A DNA stretch of 64,000 bases from an uncultured Colwellia sp. (lineage in GTDB: Bacteria; Pseudomonadota; Gammaproteobacteria; Enterobacterales; Alteromonadaceae): contig CAJXQI010000002.1 in assembly GCA_913058395.1 (NCBI GenBank), positions 126,001 through 190,000 on the forward strand. The letters are read 5' to 3'. Made by a program: the position numbers and the translations under genes. Shown here one piece after another: positions 1 through 9,759 of this stretch (position 1 is the stretch's first letter; the number at the start of each line of letters is the position of its first letter). Under the pieces are notes generated by a model that worked only from the letters and a program-made list of their open reading frames with translations, did not search any database and had not been told where the DNA came from.

Positions 1-1257
1 CTCTAGTTGCATTAAACTTTGCCCTGTCGCTTGCTTGATCAACCCTTTCACTTCCGCTTGGTAGTTGTCAGTAATTTGCTCAACGGTAACGTTCTTAAAA
101 GCGCTATAAACCGCCGTTAATAAATCTTTGTCTTGCAAATAAAGTACCCAATATCTCGCTAGCGCGTGATTCACTGCTTGTTGCTCTTTTGCTATTTTAC
201 GGGCGTCAAAGTCTATCCAGTCCATGGTCATTAATCTTACAAGGCCAACCGGATACTGTTCAAAATAGTGATCAAGCACTTGGCCTCGCCAGTTGGGTAA
301 TCCCCTTAAGTAATCGCCTTCTTGCCTTGAAACTTCATACAGTGCGGCAAGCCCCTCATCCAACCAAGGTGGAACGTCACCAAAATTAGTTCGAACTAAT
401 AAATGCGCCAATTCATGTTTCAGTGTGCCAACATAAGGACCATTAACAACCGCAGCAAGGCTTAAATCATCGCGAAACGAATAACCGATAGTAGAACGGT
501 TAACATTGAGCCCGTGTAACTTATCACCAAATGCTCTCAGTTTTAAGCCGTCTGGTACCAAGTATATGGTAAAAAATTGTTCAGGAAGTTGAAATTGGTA
601 ACTTGTTTGTAGGAAATTCAACGCTCTGTTTAATAGTGAAACTGTTTTTTCCAGTTCGCCTTGCGTATGGTTACTGATGCTGCCAACAACAAACCGACCG
701 CTAGCAAAAACCTTTCCGTTATAGCCTAGCTTTTTCAAACGTTTTTTTACTCGTTCTGTCGCTATTTCACTCTCTGAAATAGCAACTAATCGTTGGTCAA
801 TTTCGCTTTGTGCAATAGCGCGCTCCACTTGCAATGGGTTACCACCAATCGACTGATTCGCCCCACCTAAAAAGTAAAACGACTTTCCGCTTACGCCAGC
901 CATGCCACGGCCCGAGTTAAAAGCAATAAGGTTCGGCTTACCCTGCACCGGACATTGCGTTAGTTCATTAAAAATAATGTCATAGTTTTTATTTGAAAGT
1001 GGGTAAACCCGTAATATACGTTTAAGATAATTTCTACCGCCAACATGATAATCTTTATAACGGCACATACTCGTTGCCAACATATAATCAACATCTACGC
1101 GTTTGCCAAAAAATTCATCACGTAATGGTGGCAAAATATCAATGACACTTTTGTATTCTTGCTTTTTCCAATGTTGTTGTGCTTTTTCAAATTGGGAAGC
1201 GCCAGCAAAATGTGATAACGCAAATAAGCTTATAAGAGCTACCGTGAACAGTTTCAT
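1..1257 (-). CDS. Secreted gluzincin-type metallopeptidase, truncated by window edge
   Basis: Minus-strand reading frame open from an ATG at 1257 down to base 1, so the C-terminus lies outside the window; 419 residues are visible. The first ~20 residues (MKLFTVALISLFALSHFAGA) form a signal peptide, so the product is probably periplasmic or exported. A zinc site is visible: H281-E-L-A-H285 followed by E301 in the motif WLDEGLAALYE, the HExxH...E arrangement of gluzincins and close in style to the 'peptidase MA-like' / DUF1570 group. The start overlaps the stop of the membrane protein gene at 1254-1967 by four bases (ATGA), so the two are probably translationally coupled. The substrate is unknown. 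Sure about a metallopeptidase-like fold, unsure about activity. Confidence 0.8.
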   Translation of the reverse strand, partial: MKLFTVALISLFALSHFAGASQFEKAQQHWKKQEYKSVIDILPPLRDEFFGKRVDVDYMLATSMCRYKDYHVGGRNYLKRILRVYPLSNKNYDIIFNELTQCPVQGKPNLIAFNSGRGMAGVSGKSFYFLGGANQSIGGNPLQVERAIAQSEIDQRLVAISESEIATERVKKRLKKLGYNGKVFASGRFVVGSISNHTQGELEKTVSLLNRALNFLQTSYQFQLPEQFFTIYLVPDGLKLRAFGDKLHGLNVNRSTIGYSFRDDLSLAAVVNGPYVGTLKHELAHLLVRTNFGDVPPWLDEGLAALYEVSRQEGDYLRGLPNWRGQVLDHYFEQYPVGLVRLMTMDWIDFDARKIAKEQQAVNHALARYWVLYLQDKDLLTAVYSAFKNVTVEQITDNYQAEVKGLIKQATGQSLMQLE

Positions 1258-1967
1258 TTTTGTTCTCCTTTTTCCTTTTTCTGATCCTCTTCTTTCTGCT
1301 TATTTTCTAGGAACATCATTAGCTCATCACTATCATCAAAGTTACCTATTTCTTCTAATGACGTAGGCCGAGAGTCAGTGTTAGTTAAACTAAATGATTG
1401 TGGAATATATATAGGTGCGTCCATAACGGAAATTCTAGGATGGTTTAATATTGTTGTTAGCATAATGGTACTGCCTAAAAGTACTAAAATTATGCCTGGC
1501 GATTGCGTTACTATTTGCACTTGCACAGAGCCGCCAACTGCCATTTCAGTATTCGACTCTCTTAATTTTCCAAGTACAAAAATAGCACCAATTATCGCTA
1601 GCATCATACCGGTGACAAATCCTAAGTAGCGTACCCAAATACGCGCCATTAATAACACATTGGCTTGATGATAACGTTGCTGTAGTGCATGAGACTCAAG
1701 CACTATTAACGTTTTCCATTGATAATGAGTATCCTTATCGCTAACATTTTCCAATAAAGATTGCTCAACGGTTAATTGTGGCGCGTTGTCTACACGATTA
1801 TTGAGGGAAAATAGTTGGTAAACGGTTGCGCTAAAGAAGAAAATTATCAGCGCTAAAATGATCTTAGTGATAAACGGTAGCATTCGCGTTAGCCATTTAA
1901 GTTCATTTTTTAACTGATTTTGGCTGGTATTATTTTTGTCTTCTGGCGAGTTATTCTGAATATTCAT
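1254..1967 (-). CDS. Three-TM membrane protein, partner of the metallopeptidase
   Basis: A 237-residue protein. I chose ATG 1967 over the upstream ATG 1994 because AAGGA lies seven bases before 1967, while 1994 has no convincing Shine-Dalgarno. Three hydrophobic segments are visible: one near residues 30-50, a second beginning WVRYLGFVTGMMLAIIG, and a third around SPGIILVLLGSTIMLTTIL. Between the first two is a soluble stretch of about 60 residues, and the C-terminal ~40 residues are highly charged (Glu/Lys-rich, likely cytoplasmic). No family recognised. The stop codon overlaps the start of the downstream peptidase gene, which suggests the two act together in the envelope. Function unknown. 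Confidence 0.7.
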   Translation of the reverse strand: MNIQNNSPEDKNNTSQNQLKNELKWLTRMLPFITKIILALIIFFFSATVYQLFSLNNRVDNAPQLTVEQSLLENVSDKDTHYQWKTLIVLESHALQQRYHQANVLLMARIWVRYLGFVTGMMLAIIGAIFVLGKLRESNTEMAVGGSVQVQIVTQSPGIILVLLGSTIMLTTILNHPRISVMDAPIYIPQSFSLTNTDSRPTSLEEIGNFDDSDELMMFLENKQKEEDQKKEKGEQK

Positions 1968-2266
1968 TTCCTCATCCTTCCCTTTAGACAGCATAAATTG
2001 TCGTCAACCCCGTCTGTATAAAGCGTAGTTAGTAAAGCATACTATCGCCAATAAGCTTTTTCCTATGCTCGACATTATGATTGCGCCTTAAAGTTTGGCC
2101 GTACTTATTTACTTCTATCAGCAATATTGCTGGCCGCGAGTAATCATCTTTCATGATAGCCAGCTTCAAGGTAAGCTATGAGGAAAACATAAAGAAAGCC
2201 CAAACTTATTTATTGGGTACAAATACTTCTAGAATAATTTGATGATGTAACCTAAAGGGAAGTTAG

Positions 2267-2686
2267 ATGAGTAATAAACGACAACAAAGATGTTCACGAA
2301 TAATTTCAATACTGTCTTTTACGCTATGCTGTATGCCGTTGATATCGTTTAACGCTATGGCAACGCAGCCAGTATTAGAAAAAACAGAAACAACTAATAG
2401 AGCAATGCCAAAGCGAGAAATTGTGCTTGAAAATAAACAAGTGCAAGTAGTTCGCCTTACTTATCCTGTCGGTACAGAATCAGGTATGCATAACCATGCT
2501 TTCGACAATAGAGTTGTTTATTTTGTCAAAGGCGGTACGTTAACTTTAGTGCCTAAAGACCATAGTAAGGCAAGTAAAACCTTAACCGTTGTAGACGGTC
2601 AAACCTTGTTTTTACCTGCCACTACACACAATGTTATTAATAGCGGCAATACAGAAATAATAATCGTTGAAACAGAATTAAAATAA
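2267..2686 (+). CDS. Exported small cupin-domain protein
   Basis: 139 residues. The N-terminal ~33 residues are a signal peptide (basic start, then ISILSFTLCCMPLISF, cleavage probably after NAMA). The rest is a single cupin: the GTESGMHNHAFDN stretch gives the H-x-H metal ligands of cupin motif 1, and the FLPATTHNVINSG stretch gives the motif 2 histidine. The RBS AAGGGAAG lies shortly before the ATG. Such proteins bind a metal ion in a small beta-barrel; substrate or sensing role cannot be told from sequence. Monocistronic, convergent with the histidine kinase gene that follows. Confidence 0.75.
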   Translation: MSNKRQQRCSRIISILSFTLCCMPLISFNAMATQPVLEKTETTNRAMPKREIVLENKQVQVVRLTYPVGTESGMHNHAFDNRVVYFVKGGTLTLVPKDHSKASKTLTVVDGQTLFLPATTHNVINSGNTEIIIVETELK

Positions 2687-2742
2687 CCGCTCTATTCATA
2701 CGATATAAAATGTTATCACTAGGCAATTTAACTAACCTTAAG

Positions 2743-4104
2743 TTAGCCAACTTTAAGCGAAACATGATGACAAGTAGGTAAAGGTAAAGTGACTCGGAAA
2801 GTCGTACCATTTTTATTTGACGAAACCACATTAATATCGCCTTCATGCTCTTCTTTAATTATTTTATAGCATATAAAAAGCCCTAAGCCCGTCCCTTCTC
2901 CGACAGGTTTAGTGGTATAGAATGGCGTAAAAATATCACAAATATTGTCTGCCATAATGCCAGTACCTTCGTCACTGATATCGATATTAGCATTTTCACT
3001 ATCAACATAAGTTGAAACTTTTATCATTCCACCATTTGGACTAGCTTGTATCGCATTATTAAGAATATTCATTAGCACTTGATTAATTTTTCCACCGTTA
3101 CCATAAAGACTAGGAATAGCGGCTAGGTTTAAGTCAACCTGACAGTGACCATTCATTTCGCCACGTAATAAATTTACAGCAACACCAACGCTATCATTTA
3201 GATCATATTCTTTTTTCTGTGTATCTTTCGTGCGCACATAACCGCATAAGTCTGCGACAATATTTTTAATTCGGATCATGCCATCTGTCGTTTCATTAAC
3301 AATGCACTTCATGTCAGCAATAATATTGTCATAATCATTCAACTGTACGATGCTTTTCACGTCATCAGGTAACCCATCTAATGCCAGTATTTCTTCGTTC
3401 ATTTTTTTAATACTTTGATAGTAATCTTTCATTACTGTTAAGTTGCTCAAGGAAAAACTTAGTGGATTATTTATTTCATGCGCAATACCTGCAACCATTA
3501 GCCCGACAGAAGCCATTTTTTCTGAGTGAATTAAAGACTCTTGATTTCGTTTTAATTGACTGATTGTAAACTGTAATTGAAGATTACTTTCTTTAAGCTC
3601 TATTTGAGCCTTTTGCAATCGACGACAGTATTGGGCTGACGCTATTCGAGGAGCAGCAATATTGGCAATCACTTGTAATCGCTGCTTATCTTTTTCACTG
3701 TAACCATTTACGTAAGGCGATTCCGTATCAATCACCGCAATAGTTCTTCCTTCGTAAGTAATAGGTACAGTTAATTCAGATTTGCCAGAAAACTCATCCC
3801 AAATATAACGTTCATCATCTGCAGTATTAGGAACAATTTCCGCCACACCAGATTTTGCAACAGCGCCAACAATACCATTGCCAAATTCAATAGTGATTTC
3901 ATTAAATAATTCACCATATTCAGCGTTTTTAATACCGTAGGCAGCTTTTTGTTTTAAAACACCGTCTTCTTCTAGATAGATAACACAATCATCAAACTGC
4001 AGAATTTCGCCAATGTTTATTGCTATTGTCCACAGTAATTCATCGATACTAGCCGCCTCTAACATAGCAGATGCAAAACTATCTATTTTATCAAGTTCAG
4101 ACAT
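2743..4104 (-). CDS. GAF-domain sensor histidine kinase
   Basis: 453 residues from ATG 4104, preferred to the upstream ATG 4131 because GGGAG sits six bases before it. The N-terminal ~160 residues are a GAF-like sensory domain (FDDCVIYLEEDGVLKQKAAYG; later AVIDTESPYVNGYSEKDKQ). A coiled-coil linker follows (QIELKESNLQLQFTISQL), then a HisKA-type dimerisation helix with the phosphoacceptor in MVAGIAHEINNPLS, and a HATPase domain with N box NQVLMNILNNAIQASP, G1 box DEGTGI and G2 box GEGTGLGLFI. There is no transmembrane segment, so it is a cytosolic kinase. No response regulator gene adjoins it; the partner must be elsewhere. Autophosphorylation is inferred from intact motifs. Confidence 0.88.
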   Translation of the reverse strand: MSELDKIDSFASAMLEAASIDELLWTIAINIGEILQFDDCVIYLEEDGVLKQKAAYGIKNAEYGELFNEITIEFGNGIVGAVAKSGVAEIVPNTADDERYIWDEFSGKSELTVPITYEGRTIAVIDTESPYVNGYSEKDKQRLQVIANIAAPRIASAQYCRRLQKAQIELKESNLQLQFTISQLKRNQESLIHSEKMASVGLMVAGIAHEINNPLSFSLSNLTVMKDYYQSIKKMNEEILALDGLPDDVKSIVQLNDYDNIIADMKCIVNETTDGMIRIKNIVADLCGYVRTKDTQKKEYDLNDSVGVAVNLLRGEMNGHCQVDLNLAAIPSLYGNGGKINQVLMNILNNAIQASPNGGMIKVSTYVDSENANIDISDEGTGIMADNICDIFTPFYTTKPVGEGTGLGLFICYKIIKEEHEGDINVVSSNKNGTTFRVTLPLPTCHHVSLKVG

Positions 4105-4403
4105 ACACTTCTCCCACTTGCGAATCGACATGCAAATTGCGAATCAATTTGCAAAAATCTAAAAGAAATTGCTATTAATATGCTTATTGTATTGAGTTTC
4201 CAATCATTTCTTCATTTCAGATATATAGATTACAAGTTACATGCCAGAGTAAACATGTATGTAGAATTACAAAAAGCTAGCGCTATAAAAGCGAGTAATT
4301 AAGAAATTGAGCAGCTAGGAAGTGACTATGACAACCATCGACTGGTGATTATCATAGTGAGTTATACGGAGACTGATACAGAGATTTATACGGTAAGTTT
4401 TAC

Positions 4404-5009
4404 TTAAAAGTTGTAATTTTTACGGCCAGATAATGCGTGCGACAAGGTATTGCCATCAACATACTCCAATTCACCACCAACAGGTACGCCATGGGCAATA
4501 CGAGATATTTCAACTTCATGGGCTTGAGTAAGCTCAGCAATAAAGTGCGCGGTGGCTTCACCTTCTACGGTGGGATTAGTTGCTAAAATAACTTCACTAA
4601 ATTGCCCTGTCGCCAGTTGCTTTTCTAGTACATCTAAGCCTAAATCGTCTGGGCCAATACCATCAAGCGGTGATAAATGTCCCATTAAAACAAAATAACG
4701 TCCTTGAAACTCTCCCGTCTGCTCAATAGCAATAACATCAGCCGGAGTTTCAACTATACATAACTGTGTGGCTATTTTTCGTTTCGGGCTTTGGCAAATA
4801 TCACAGAGGGCTTCTTCGGTAAAATTTCGACACTGCTGACAATGGCCAATATGCTCCATTGCTTGCCCTAAGGTTTGAGAAAGCTTACTTCCGCCTTTAC
4901 GGTTTCTTTCAAGTAAATGAAATGCCATACGTTGTGCTGATTTTGCGCCAACACCAGGTAAACATTTTAGTGAATCAATAAGCTCTTGAACTAAAGGACT
5001 AAATTTCAT
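4404..5009 (-). CDS. recR: Recombination protein RecR
   Basis: 201 residues, the normal RecR length. It starts [30 protein letters not shown] in family style (helix-hairpin-helix), then a C4 zinc finger ([16 protein letters not shown]), then a Toprim domain ([17 protein letters not shown]...). The C-terminal Walker-B-like region reads [15 protein letters not shown]. RecR works with RecO and RecF to load RecA on gapped DNA. In many gammaproteobacteria it follows dnaX and ybaB; here neither precedes it, since the upstream 270 bp to the divergent MFS gene is noncoding, so the usual operon is broken in this genome. Confidence 0.95.
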   Translation of the reverse strand: MKFSPLVQELIDSLKCLPGVGAKSAQRMAFHLLERNRKGGSKLSQTLGQAMEHIGHCQQCRNFTEEALCDICQSPKRKIATQLCIVETPADVIAIEQTGEFQGRYFVLMGHLSPLDGIGPDDLGLDVLEKQLATGQFSEVILATNPTVEGEATAHFIAELTQAHEVEISRIAHGVPVGGELEYVDGNTLSHALSGRKNYNF

Positions 5010-5282
5010 TACGACTCTTTAAAATTTTAATAAACTAAACCAACCGTTACACCTCAACAAGTATTTTAAAACTGCTGCAGTAATTGCGATCAATAAACGG
5101 TAAACACTGAGGATTGGCAGTTTAGCACTCGACTAAAAAATTTATAATCATTAATTAAAAAGATTTTTAGTCTCATTCAGGTCTGTAATTTCACCTAATC
5201 ATCGAAAATTTCAGTATGATAGTTTTCAAGATATAAAAGTGACAACAATGTTCTCTCAAAACTTTCAAATTAAGGGCAGTTA

Positions 5283-6584
5283 ATGCTATCTAACATTCTT
5301 ATAACGCTAGCGGTATTGTTCATCACTTTCCTTAGTTTACAGCGTGTATTTACGCTGCCAAAAAATGTCTGGCTATTGTTTCTCGTGCAACCGTTAGTGA
5401 TGGCGGCATCCCCAGTGATTGTTTTTATTGGTGGCATACTCGCCACCAGCATGAATGCAGATCCAGCTTTAGTCACCCTACCCGTAACGGTAATGATTCT
5501 AGGCGTGGCAAGTGCAGCCATCCCTGCGGCATTATTGGCAAAAAAGAAAGGTCGACGTTTTGCCACTTATACAGGTTTTAGCATAGGTTTATTTGGCACT
5601 TTGTTGGCAATGGTGGCGGCGTTAAATGCCAGCTTCGAATTATTTGTGCTAGCAAGTTTATTGTTTGGCGCAAGCACGGCTTTTATTCAACAGTTACGCT
5701 TTGCCGCTATTGAAAGCATATCAAACAGTAAAGACGTACCGACGGTTTTATCAATATTGATGTTAAGTGGTATTTTTTCCGCGTTTTTAGGACCTGAAAT
5801 TGCGGTAACCGCTAAAGACTGGTTAAGCTCTCCACACGGTTATGCAGGCTCGTTTTTATTTTTAGCCGGCTTATTCGTTGTCGCCATGGTGTTAATGTTG
5901 AAATTTAAAAACCCAGAAATTCAACAAAGTGAAAGCCAGGGCGACGTTCGACCATTGAGCGAAATAATCAAACAACCTATTTTTGTTATCGCGATATTAT
6001 CTGCCGCCATAGGTTTTGCGCTGATGAGCTATTTAATGACGGCAACACCCTTGAGTATGCACCACTTGCATGGGCATAGTTTAAATGACACAAAATGGGT
6101 CATTCAAAGCCATATCGCCGCCATGTTTATCCCTTCATTATTCACCGCGTTATTAGTAAAACGTATTGGTTTGAAAAACTTAATGCTCGCTGGCACTATA
6201 ATTTATGCACTAGTGACTGTGGTAGCTTTATCAGGCGAGCAAGTTATGCATTATTGGTGGGCGCTAATTTTACTGGGCATTGGTTGGAATTTTCTTTTCC
6301 TTACCGGCACTTCTTTACTGCCACAAAGCTACCGAGCAAGTGAGCGTCATAAAGTTCAGGCGATTAATGACTTCATTATTTTTGGTTTTCAAGCAACGGC
6401 ATCGTTAATGGCTGGGTGGATATTATTTAAAGCCGGTTGGCATGTTGTGGTATTAACCAGCTTACCTTTTATTATCATTTTGTTTGTTGTTAGTTGGTTT
6501 TACTTTAAAAAAGAGCGCAATGATGCAAAACAAGCTATTGAAAATATCGACAACCTAGAAAGCAGCCTTGAAAAAGAAACCTAA
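5283..6584 (+). CDS. MFS transporter
   Basis: 433 residues with about 12 hydrophobic segments and a central cytoplasmic loop (around NPEIQQSESQGDVRPLSE). A loop with AKKKGRRFATYTGF after the second-to-third helix matches the basic A-motif loop of major facilitator proteins. The substrate is not evident; general architecture resembles drug or small-metabolite exporters. The stop codon is two bases before the start of the peptide deformylase gene, so they are almost certainly co-transcribed. The C-terminus is a charged cytoplasmic tail (KKERNDAKQAIENIDNLESSL). Confidence 0.8.
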   Translation: MLSNILITLAVLFITFLSLQRVFTLPKNVWLLFLVQPLVMAASPVIVFIGGILATSMNADPALVTLPVTVMILGVASAAIPAALLAKKKGRRFATYTGFSIGLFGTLLAMVAALNASFELFVLASLLFGASTAFIQQLRFAAIESISNSKDVPTVLSILMLSGIFSAFLGPEIAVTAKDWLSSPHGYAGSFLFLAGLFVVAMVLMLKFKNPEIQQSESQGDVRPLSEIIKQPIFVIAILSAAIGFALMSYLMTATPLSMHHLHGHSLNDTKWVIQSHIAAMFIPSLFTALLVKRIGLKNLMLAGTIIYALVTVVALSGEQVMHYWWALILLGIGWNFLFLTGTSLLPQSYRASERHKVQAINDFIIFGFQATASLMAGWILFKAGWHVVVLTSLPFIIILFVVSWFYFKKERNDAKQAIENIDNLESSLEKET

Positions 6585-6586
6585 TA

Positions 6587-7132
6587 ATGAGTGATAGCAG
6601 AAATAATTTAACTATATTACAACGCGGTGAACCGGTTTTAGCACAAGTAGCAGACGCGGTTACTGATATAGATTCAGAAAAAGTTAAACAACTTATTGCC
6701 GATTTAAAACAAACCGTGGCTGAGGCAAATGGCGTTGGTATTGCTGCGCCTCAGGTCGGTGAAAGTTTACGCCTATTTCTAATGTGCTCAGCGCCGAGTG
6801 AGCGCTACCCTGACGCACCTTTATTACCTATTAGCGTTATTATCAACCCCGAAATACATCAAACTAGCGCACAGCAAGAGTTAGGTTGGGAAGGTTGTTT
6901 AAGCGTTAAAGGTAAACGAGCACTTATTCCTCGCTACACCAATATTAAAGTCAGCTACCTTGATGACACAGGCACTAAGCATAATAAAACCTTAACCGGC
7001 TTTCCTGCTCGTATTTTTCAGCATGAACTTGATCACCTTGATGGCATCACATTTATTGAACGACTTGATAATGAAAGTGACGCTATTGATGAACAGCAGT
7101 GGCGTGAACGTTATATGAATGAATCTGCTTAA
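6587..7132 (+). CDS. def: Peptide deformylase (paralogue in an MFS operon)
   Basis: 181 residues. All three deformylase motifs are intact: GVGIAAPQVG (motif 1), EGCLSV with the metal-ligand cysteine (motif 2) and QHELDHLDG with the two histidine ligands and catalytic glutamate (motif 3). It removes the N-formyl group from nascent proteins using a bound divalent metal. The housekeeping def gene normally lies next to fmt; here the neighbour is an MFS transporter two bases upstream, so this is probably a second copy. It starts with an ATG nearly touching the transporter stop, giving translational coupling. Confidence 0.9.
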   Translation: MSDSRNNLTILQRGEPVLAQVADAVTDIDSEKVKQLIADLKQTVAEANGVGIAAPQVGESLRLFLMCSAPSERYPDAPLLPISVIINPEIHQTSAQQELGWEGCLSVKGKRALIPRYTNIKVSYLDDTGTKHNKTLTGFPARIFQHELDHLDGITFIERLDNESDAIDEQQWRERYMNESA

Positions 7133-7228
7133 ACAATTCGCACGAAGTAAGTCGCGCTAGGTAAGTCACGCTACGTTTCGTCAAATTTTAATTCAAGCTT
7201 TATATCAATCTTTACCTTTACTCTAGGG

Positions 7229-7242
7229 TGAATACGTATGCA
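7229..7242. promoter_or_regulatory. Putative LacI-family operator upstream of the sugar symporter
   Basis: TGAATACGTATGCA, with the perfect palindrome ATACGTAT and a central CG typical of LacI-family operators. It matches 12 of 14 bases of the site found at 13717-13730 next to the LacI-type gene. It lies about 130 bp before the symporter start, a plausible promoter position. Role inferred. Confidence 0.5.
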
Positions 7243-7372
7243 GTTAATGTTGTATGCTGATGACTATTGCTAAGATGCTAGCTAATTAGATCAATAATGA
7301 TTCGGCGCAATTGAGATAAATTTAGCTCAATGCAACAGTTTACTTCGATATGAAAACAATAAGAGTTTATTT

Positions 7373-8869
7373 ATGACCACAAAACCACAGCTGAGTTTCT
7401 GGCAAATTTGGACATTAAGTTTTGGCTTTTTGGGGGTGCAATTTGGTTTTGCATTACAAAACGCTAACGTTAGTAGGATTCTTTCTGATTTAGGGGCAGA
7501 TCTTCATTCCCTCTCTCTTTTTTGGCTCGTTGCACCAATCATGGGGTTAATTATTCAACCATTAGTTGGCTCTGCTTCTGACCGCACTTGGAATCGCTTA
7601 GGACGACGTAGCCCTTATATTCTAGCTGGTGCAGTGGCAGCAGCGTTTGGCATGTCATTAATGCCTAATGCGCCATTATTTGTTGAATTAATTTCACCAA
7701 TGTTATTTGGTGCCTTAATGCTGGCATTAATGGATGCGGCCTTTAACGTAGCTTTTCAACCGTTTCGCGCAATTGTTTCTGACATGGTGCCTTCCAATCA
7801 ACGTAACATCGGTTATTCATTACAAGCTCTTTTGATTAACATAGGTGCTGTTATTGGTTCTATTTTACCTTTTGTTCTTACTAATGTTATTGGTCTTGAA
7901 AACACAGCGAAAGCCGGTCAAGTAGCACCGTCTGTTACTTGGGCATTTTATATTGGCGCCTCTGTTTTAATGATATGTGTACTTTGGACTGTCTTTAGAA
8001 CGAAAGAGCATCCGCCTGAAGAATATTATGCTTACAAAGGAATGGACGCTGAAGCGGTAGCTAAAGAACAAGCACAAGTTACAACAATTGCTGAAAAGTT
8101 ATCTGCTTTTTGGCGACTATTTACTACCATGCCTGATGCCATGAAAAGACTTGCCGTAGTGCAATTTTTCTCATGGTTTACATTATTTATCATGTGGGTT
8201 TATACCATGCCTGCCATTGCTCAAAATGTTTGGGGAGTTGAAGCTAAATGGTTTGATCCTGCTTTCATTGAAAGCGCCGGTGGTATCCCTGAACATATAG
8301 CAGCGGCTAAAGGTGCTGCTGGTGATTGGGTTGGTATTTTATTTGCGGGTTATTCTTTCTTTGCTGCTATTTTCTCTATCTTTTTAACTAAACTTGCCAA
8401 TAAGTTTGGTCGTAAGTTGATATATTCATTATCTTTATTAGCCGGTGGCGTTGGCTATTTAAGCTTTTACTTTATTACTAATTCAGAGCCGACCATGGTT
8501 AATTTATTAATTGCCACGATTGAAGTACCACAAGGCGCTGTTGACTTATTTATTCCAATGATAGGTATTGGTATCGCGTGGGCAGCTATATTGTCATTAC
8601 CGTATGCTATTTTAGCGGGCTCATTACCTGCCAGTAAAACGGGTGTTTACATGGGCATATTTAACTTCACCATTGCCGCACCACAAATAGTTTCAGGCAT
8701 ATTTTCTGGCTGGATATTAAGTAGCATTTTCAACAACCAAGCAATATACATAATCATGCTTGCAGGCGTTTCGATGATTTTAGGCTCGTTATCAGTGTAC
8801 TTTGTTAAAGACAGTGAAACTGACGACGATAGCGCACTTGAAGACACTACGAACGCTGTTAAGGCTTAA
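7373..8869 (+). CDS. GPH/MalT-like sugar:cation symporter (MFS)
   Basis: 498 residues, about 12 transmembrane helices. The N-terminal part (KPQLSFWQIWTLSFGFLGVQ, then SDRTWNRLGRRSPYILAG) is characteristic of the glycoside-pentoside-hexuronide / sucrose-maltose symporter branch, whose members in Alteromonadales are usually annotated as maltose transporter MalT. A 14-bp LacI-type operator lies in the leader, matching those beside the regulator at 12480-13502, so maltose/maltodextrin is the likely substrate. The long periplasmic loop around SAGGIPEHIAAAKGAAGDW is also seen in that branch. A clear terminator follows, so the gene is monocistronic. Confidence 0.82.
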   Translation: MTTKPQLSFWQIWTLSFGFLGVQFGFALQNANVSRILSDLGADLHSLSLFWLVAPIMGLIIQPLVGSASDRTWNRLGRRSPYILAGAVAAAFGMSLMPNAPLFVELISPMLFGALMLALMDAAFNVAFQPFRAIVSDMVPSNQRNIGYSLQALLINIGAVIGSILPFVLTNVIGLENTAKAGQVAPSVTWAFYIGASVLMICVLWTVFRTKEHPPEEYYAYKGMDAEAVAKEQAQVTTIAEKLSAFWRLFTTMPDAMKRLAVVQFFSWFTLFIMWVYTMPAIAQNVWGVEAKWFDPAFIESAGGIPEHIAAAKGAAGDWVGILFAGYSFFAAIFSIFLTKLANKFGRKLIYSLSLLAGGVGYLSFYFITNSEPTMVNLLIATIEVPQGAVDLFIPMIGIGIAWAAILSLPYAILAGSLPASKTGVYMGIFNFTIAAPQIVSGIFSGWILSSIFNNQAIYIIMLAGVSMILGSLSVYFVKDSETDDDSALEDTTNAVKA

Positions 8870-8913
8870 TGTTTACTGAATTTAAAGTAAACAAAAAACT
8901 AAGTTAAACGATT

Positions 8914-8940
8914 AAAAGCCTACATAGCGTAGGCTTTTTT
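8914..8940 (+). terminator. Rho-independent terminator of the symporter gene
   Basis: Ten-base stem AAAAGCCTAC / GTAGGCTTTT with a five-base loop, running into six T residues. It begins 45 bp after the stop codon. Confidence 0.85.
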
Positions 8941-9221
8941 ATTGGTAAATTAAGTGCATGACAAAGTATATCATCGTTATCATTCCACTATTAACTTAGT
9001 ACAGTTCTGTTAGAAATTTTCCATATATTCCGTAAAGCGCCCTATTACTTCTGGCAATACCAATTAGATTTTATATCTACATATAAACCTTCAAACTTAA
9101 ATTATTATTACAATAAATTATTAAAATCATAATTTATGATAACTTTATTAATTAACTATACCCCCCTATACTTTCCACAGCAAAACAAATCAGTATTTAA
9201 TAATGTAAAAGTGAGAACAAT
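8941..9221. other. AT-rich intergenic region
   Basis: Very AT-rich, no reading frame or structured RNA recognised. It presumably holds the promoter of the VOC gene; a run of six C residues occurs about 60 bp before that start. Confidence 0.4.
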
Positions 9222-9707
9222 ATGAAGATGAGTCATGTAGGAATAATGGTTGGCGAAATGGATAAAGCGGTTGAGTTTTATACGAAAGCCTTAGGTCTTG
9301 AAGTTGTCATGGGCAATTCTAAAGTTGTTGAAGAAAAGGAAACAGCTATCGGCGCTATGTGTATCGCTGTATTTGGCGAAGGCTTTAAAGGCTTTAATAT
9401 TGCACATTTAGTGACTTCAGACGGTATTGGATTTGAATTATTTGAAATGAAAGAAAGAGAAGAAAAGCACAATGTAGATTTTACTAAAATTGGTATTTTC
9501 CACTATTGCTTAGAAACAGACGATTTCGATGGCGTTATTGAAAAAGTTAAACAATACGGTGGAAAAGCTAGAATGGATACCATGAGATATCACCCAGAAG
9601 ATGATAATAAACCGTACAAAATGGTTTATTTAGAAGACCCTTTTGGCAATCTTTTTGAACTTTACTCTCATACCTATTCAGAAACATATTCTTCAGAGTA
9701 TGAATAG
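9222..9707 (+). CDS. VOC-superfamily (glyoxalase-like) protein
   Basis: 161 residues made of one paired beta-alpha-beta-beta-beta module set. It opens MKMSHVGIMVGEMDKAVEFYTKALGL, the standard first strand with the metal-ligand histidine, has GFELFEM in the middle and IFHYCLETDDFD for the second module, and closes with VYLEDPFGNLFELYSH carrying the last glutamate ligand. The family includes glyoxalase I, dioxygenases and antibiotic-binding proteins; the exact reaction cannot be assigned. It stands alone between two noncoding stretches. Confidence 0.8.
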   Translation: MKMSHVGIMVGEMDKAVEFYTKALGLEVVMGNSKVVEEKETAIGAMCIAVFGEGFKGFNIAHLVTSDGIGFELFEMKEREEKHNVDFTKIGIFHYCLETDDFDGVIEKVKQYGGKARMDTMRYHPEDDNKPYKMVYLEDPFGNLFELYSHTYSETYSSEYE

Positions 9708-9728
9708 AATAACGTTATAGCTGACTAA

Positions 9729-9759
9729 TTTTACGGGTAGCTTCTTGTTACCCGTAAAA
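9729..9759. terminator. Perfect 11-bp inverted repeat, possible terminator
   Basis: TTTTACGGGTA / TACCCGTAAAA with a nine-base loop, 22 bp after the VOC gene stop. There is no T-run beyond the stem on either strand, so intrinsic termination is uncertain. Confidence 0.4.
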
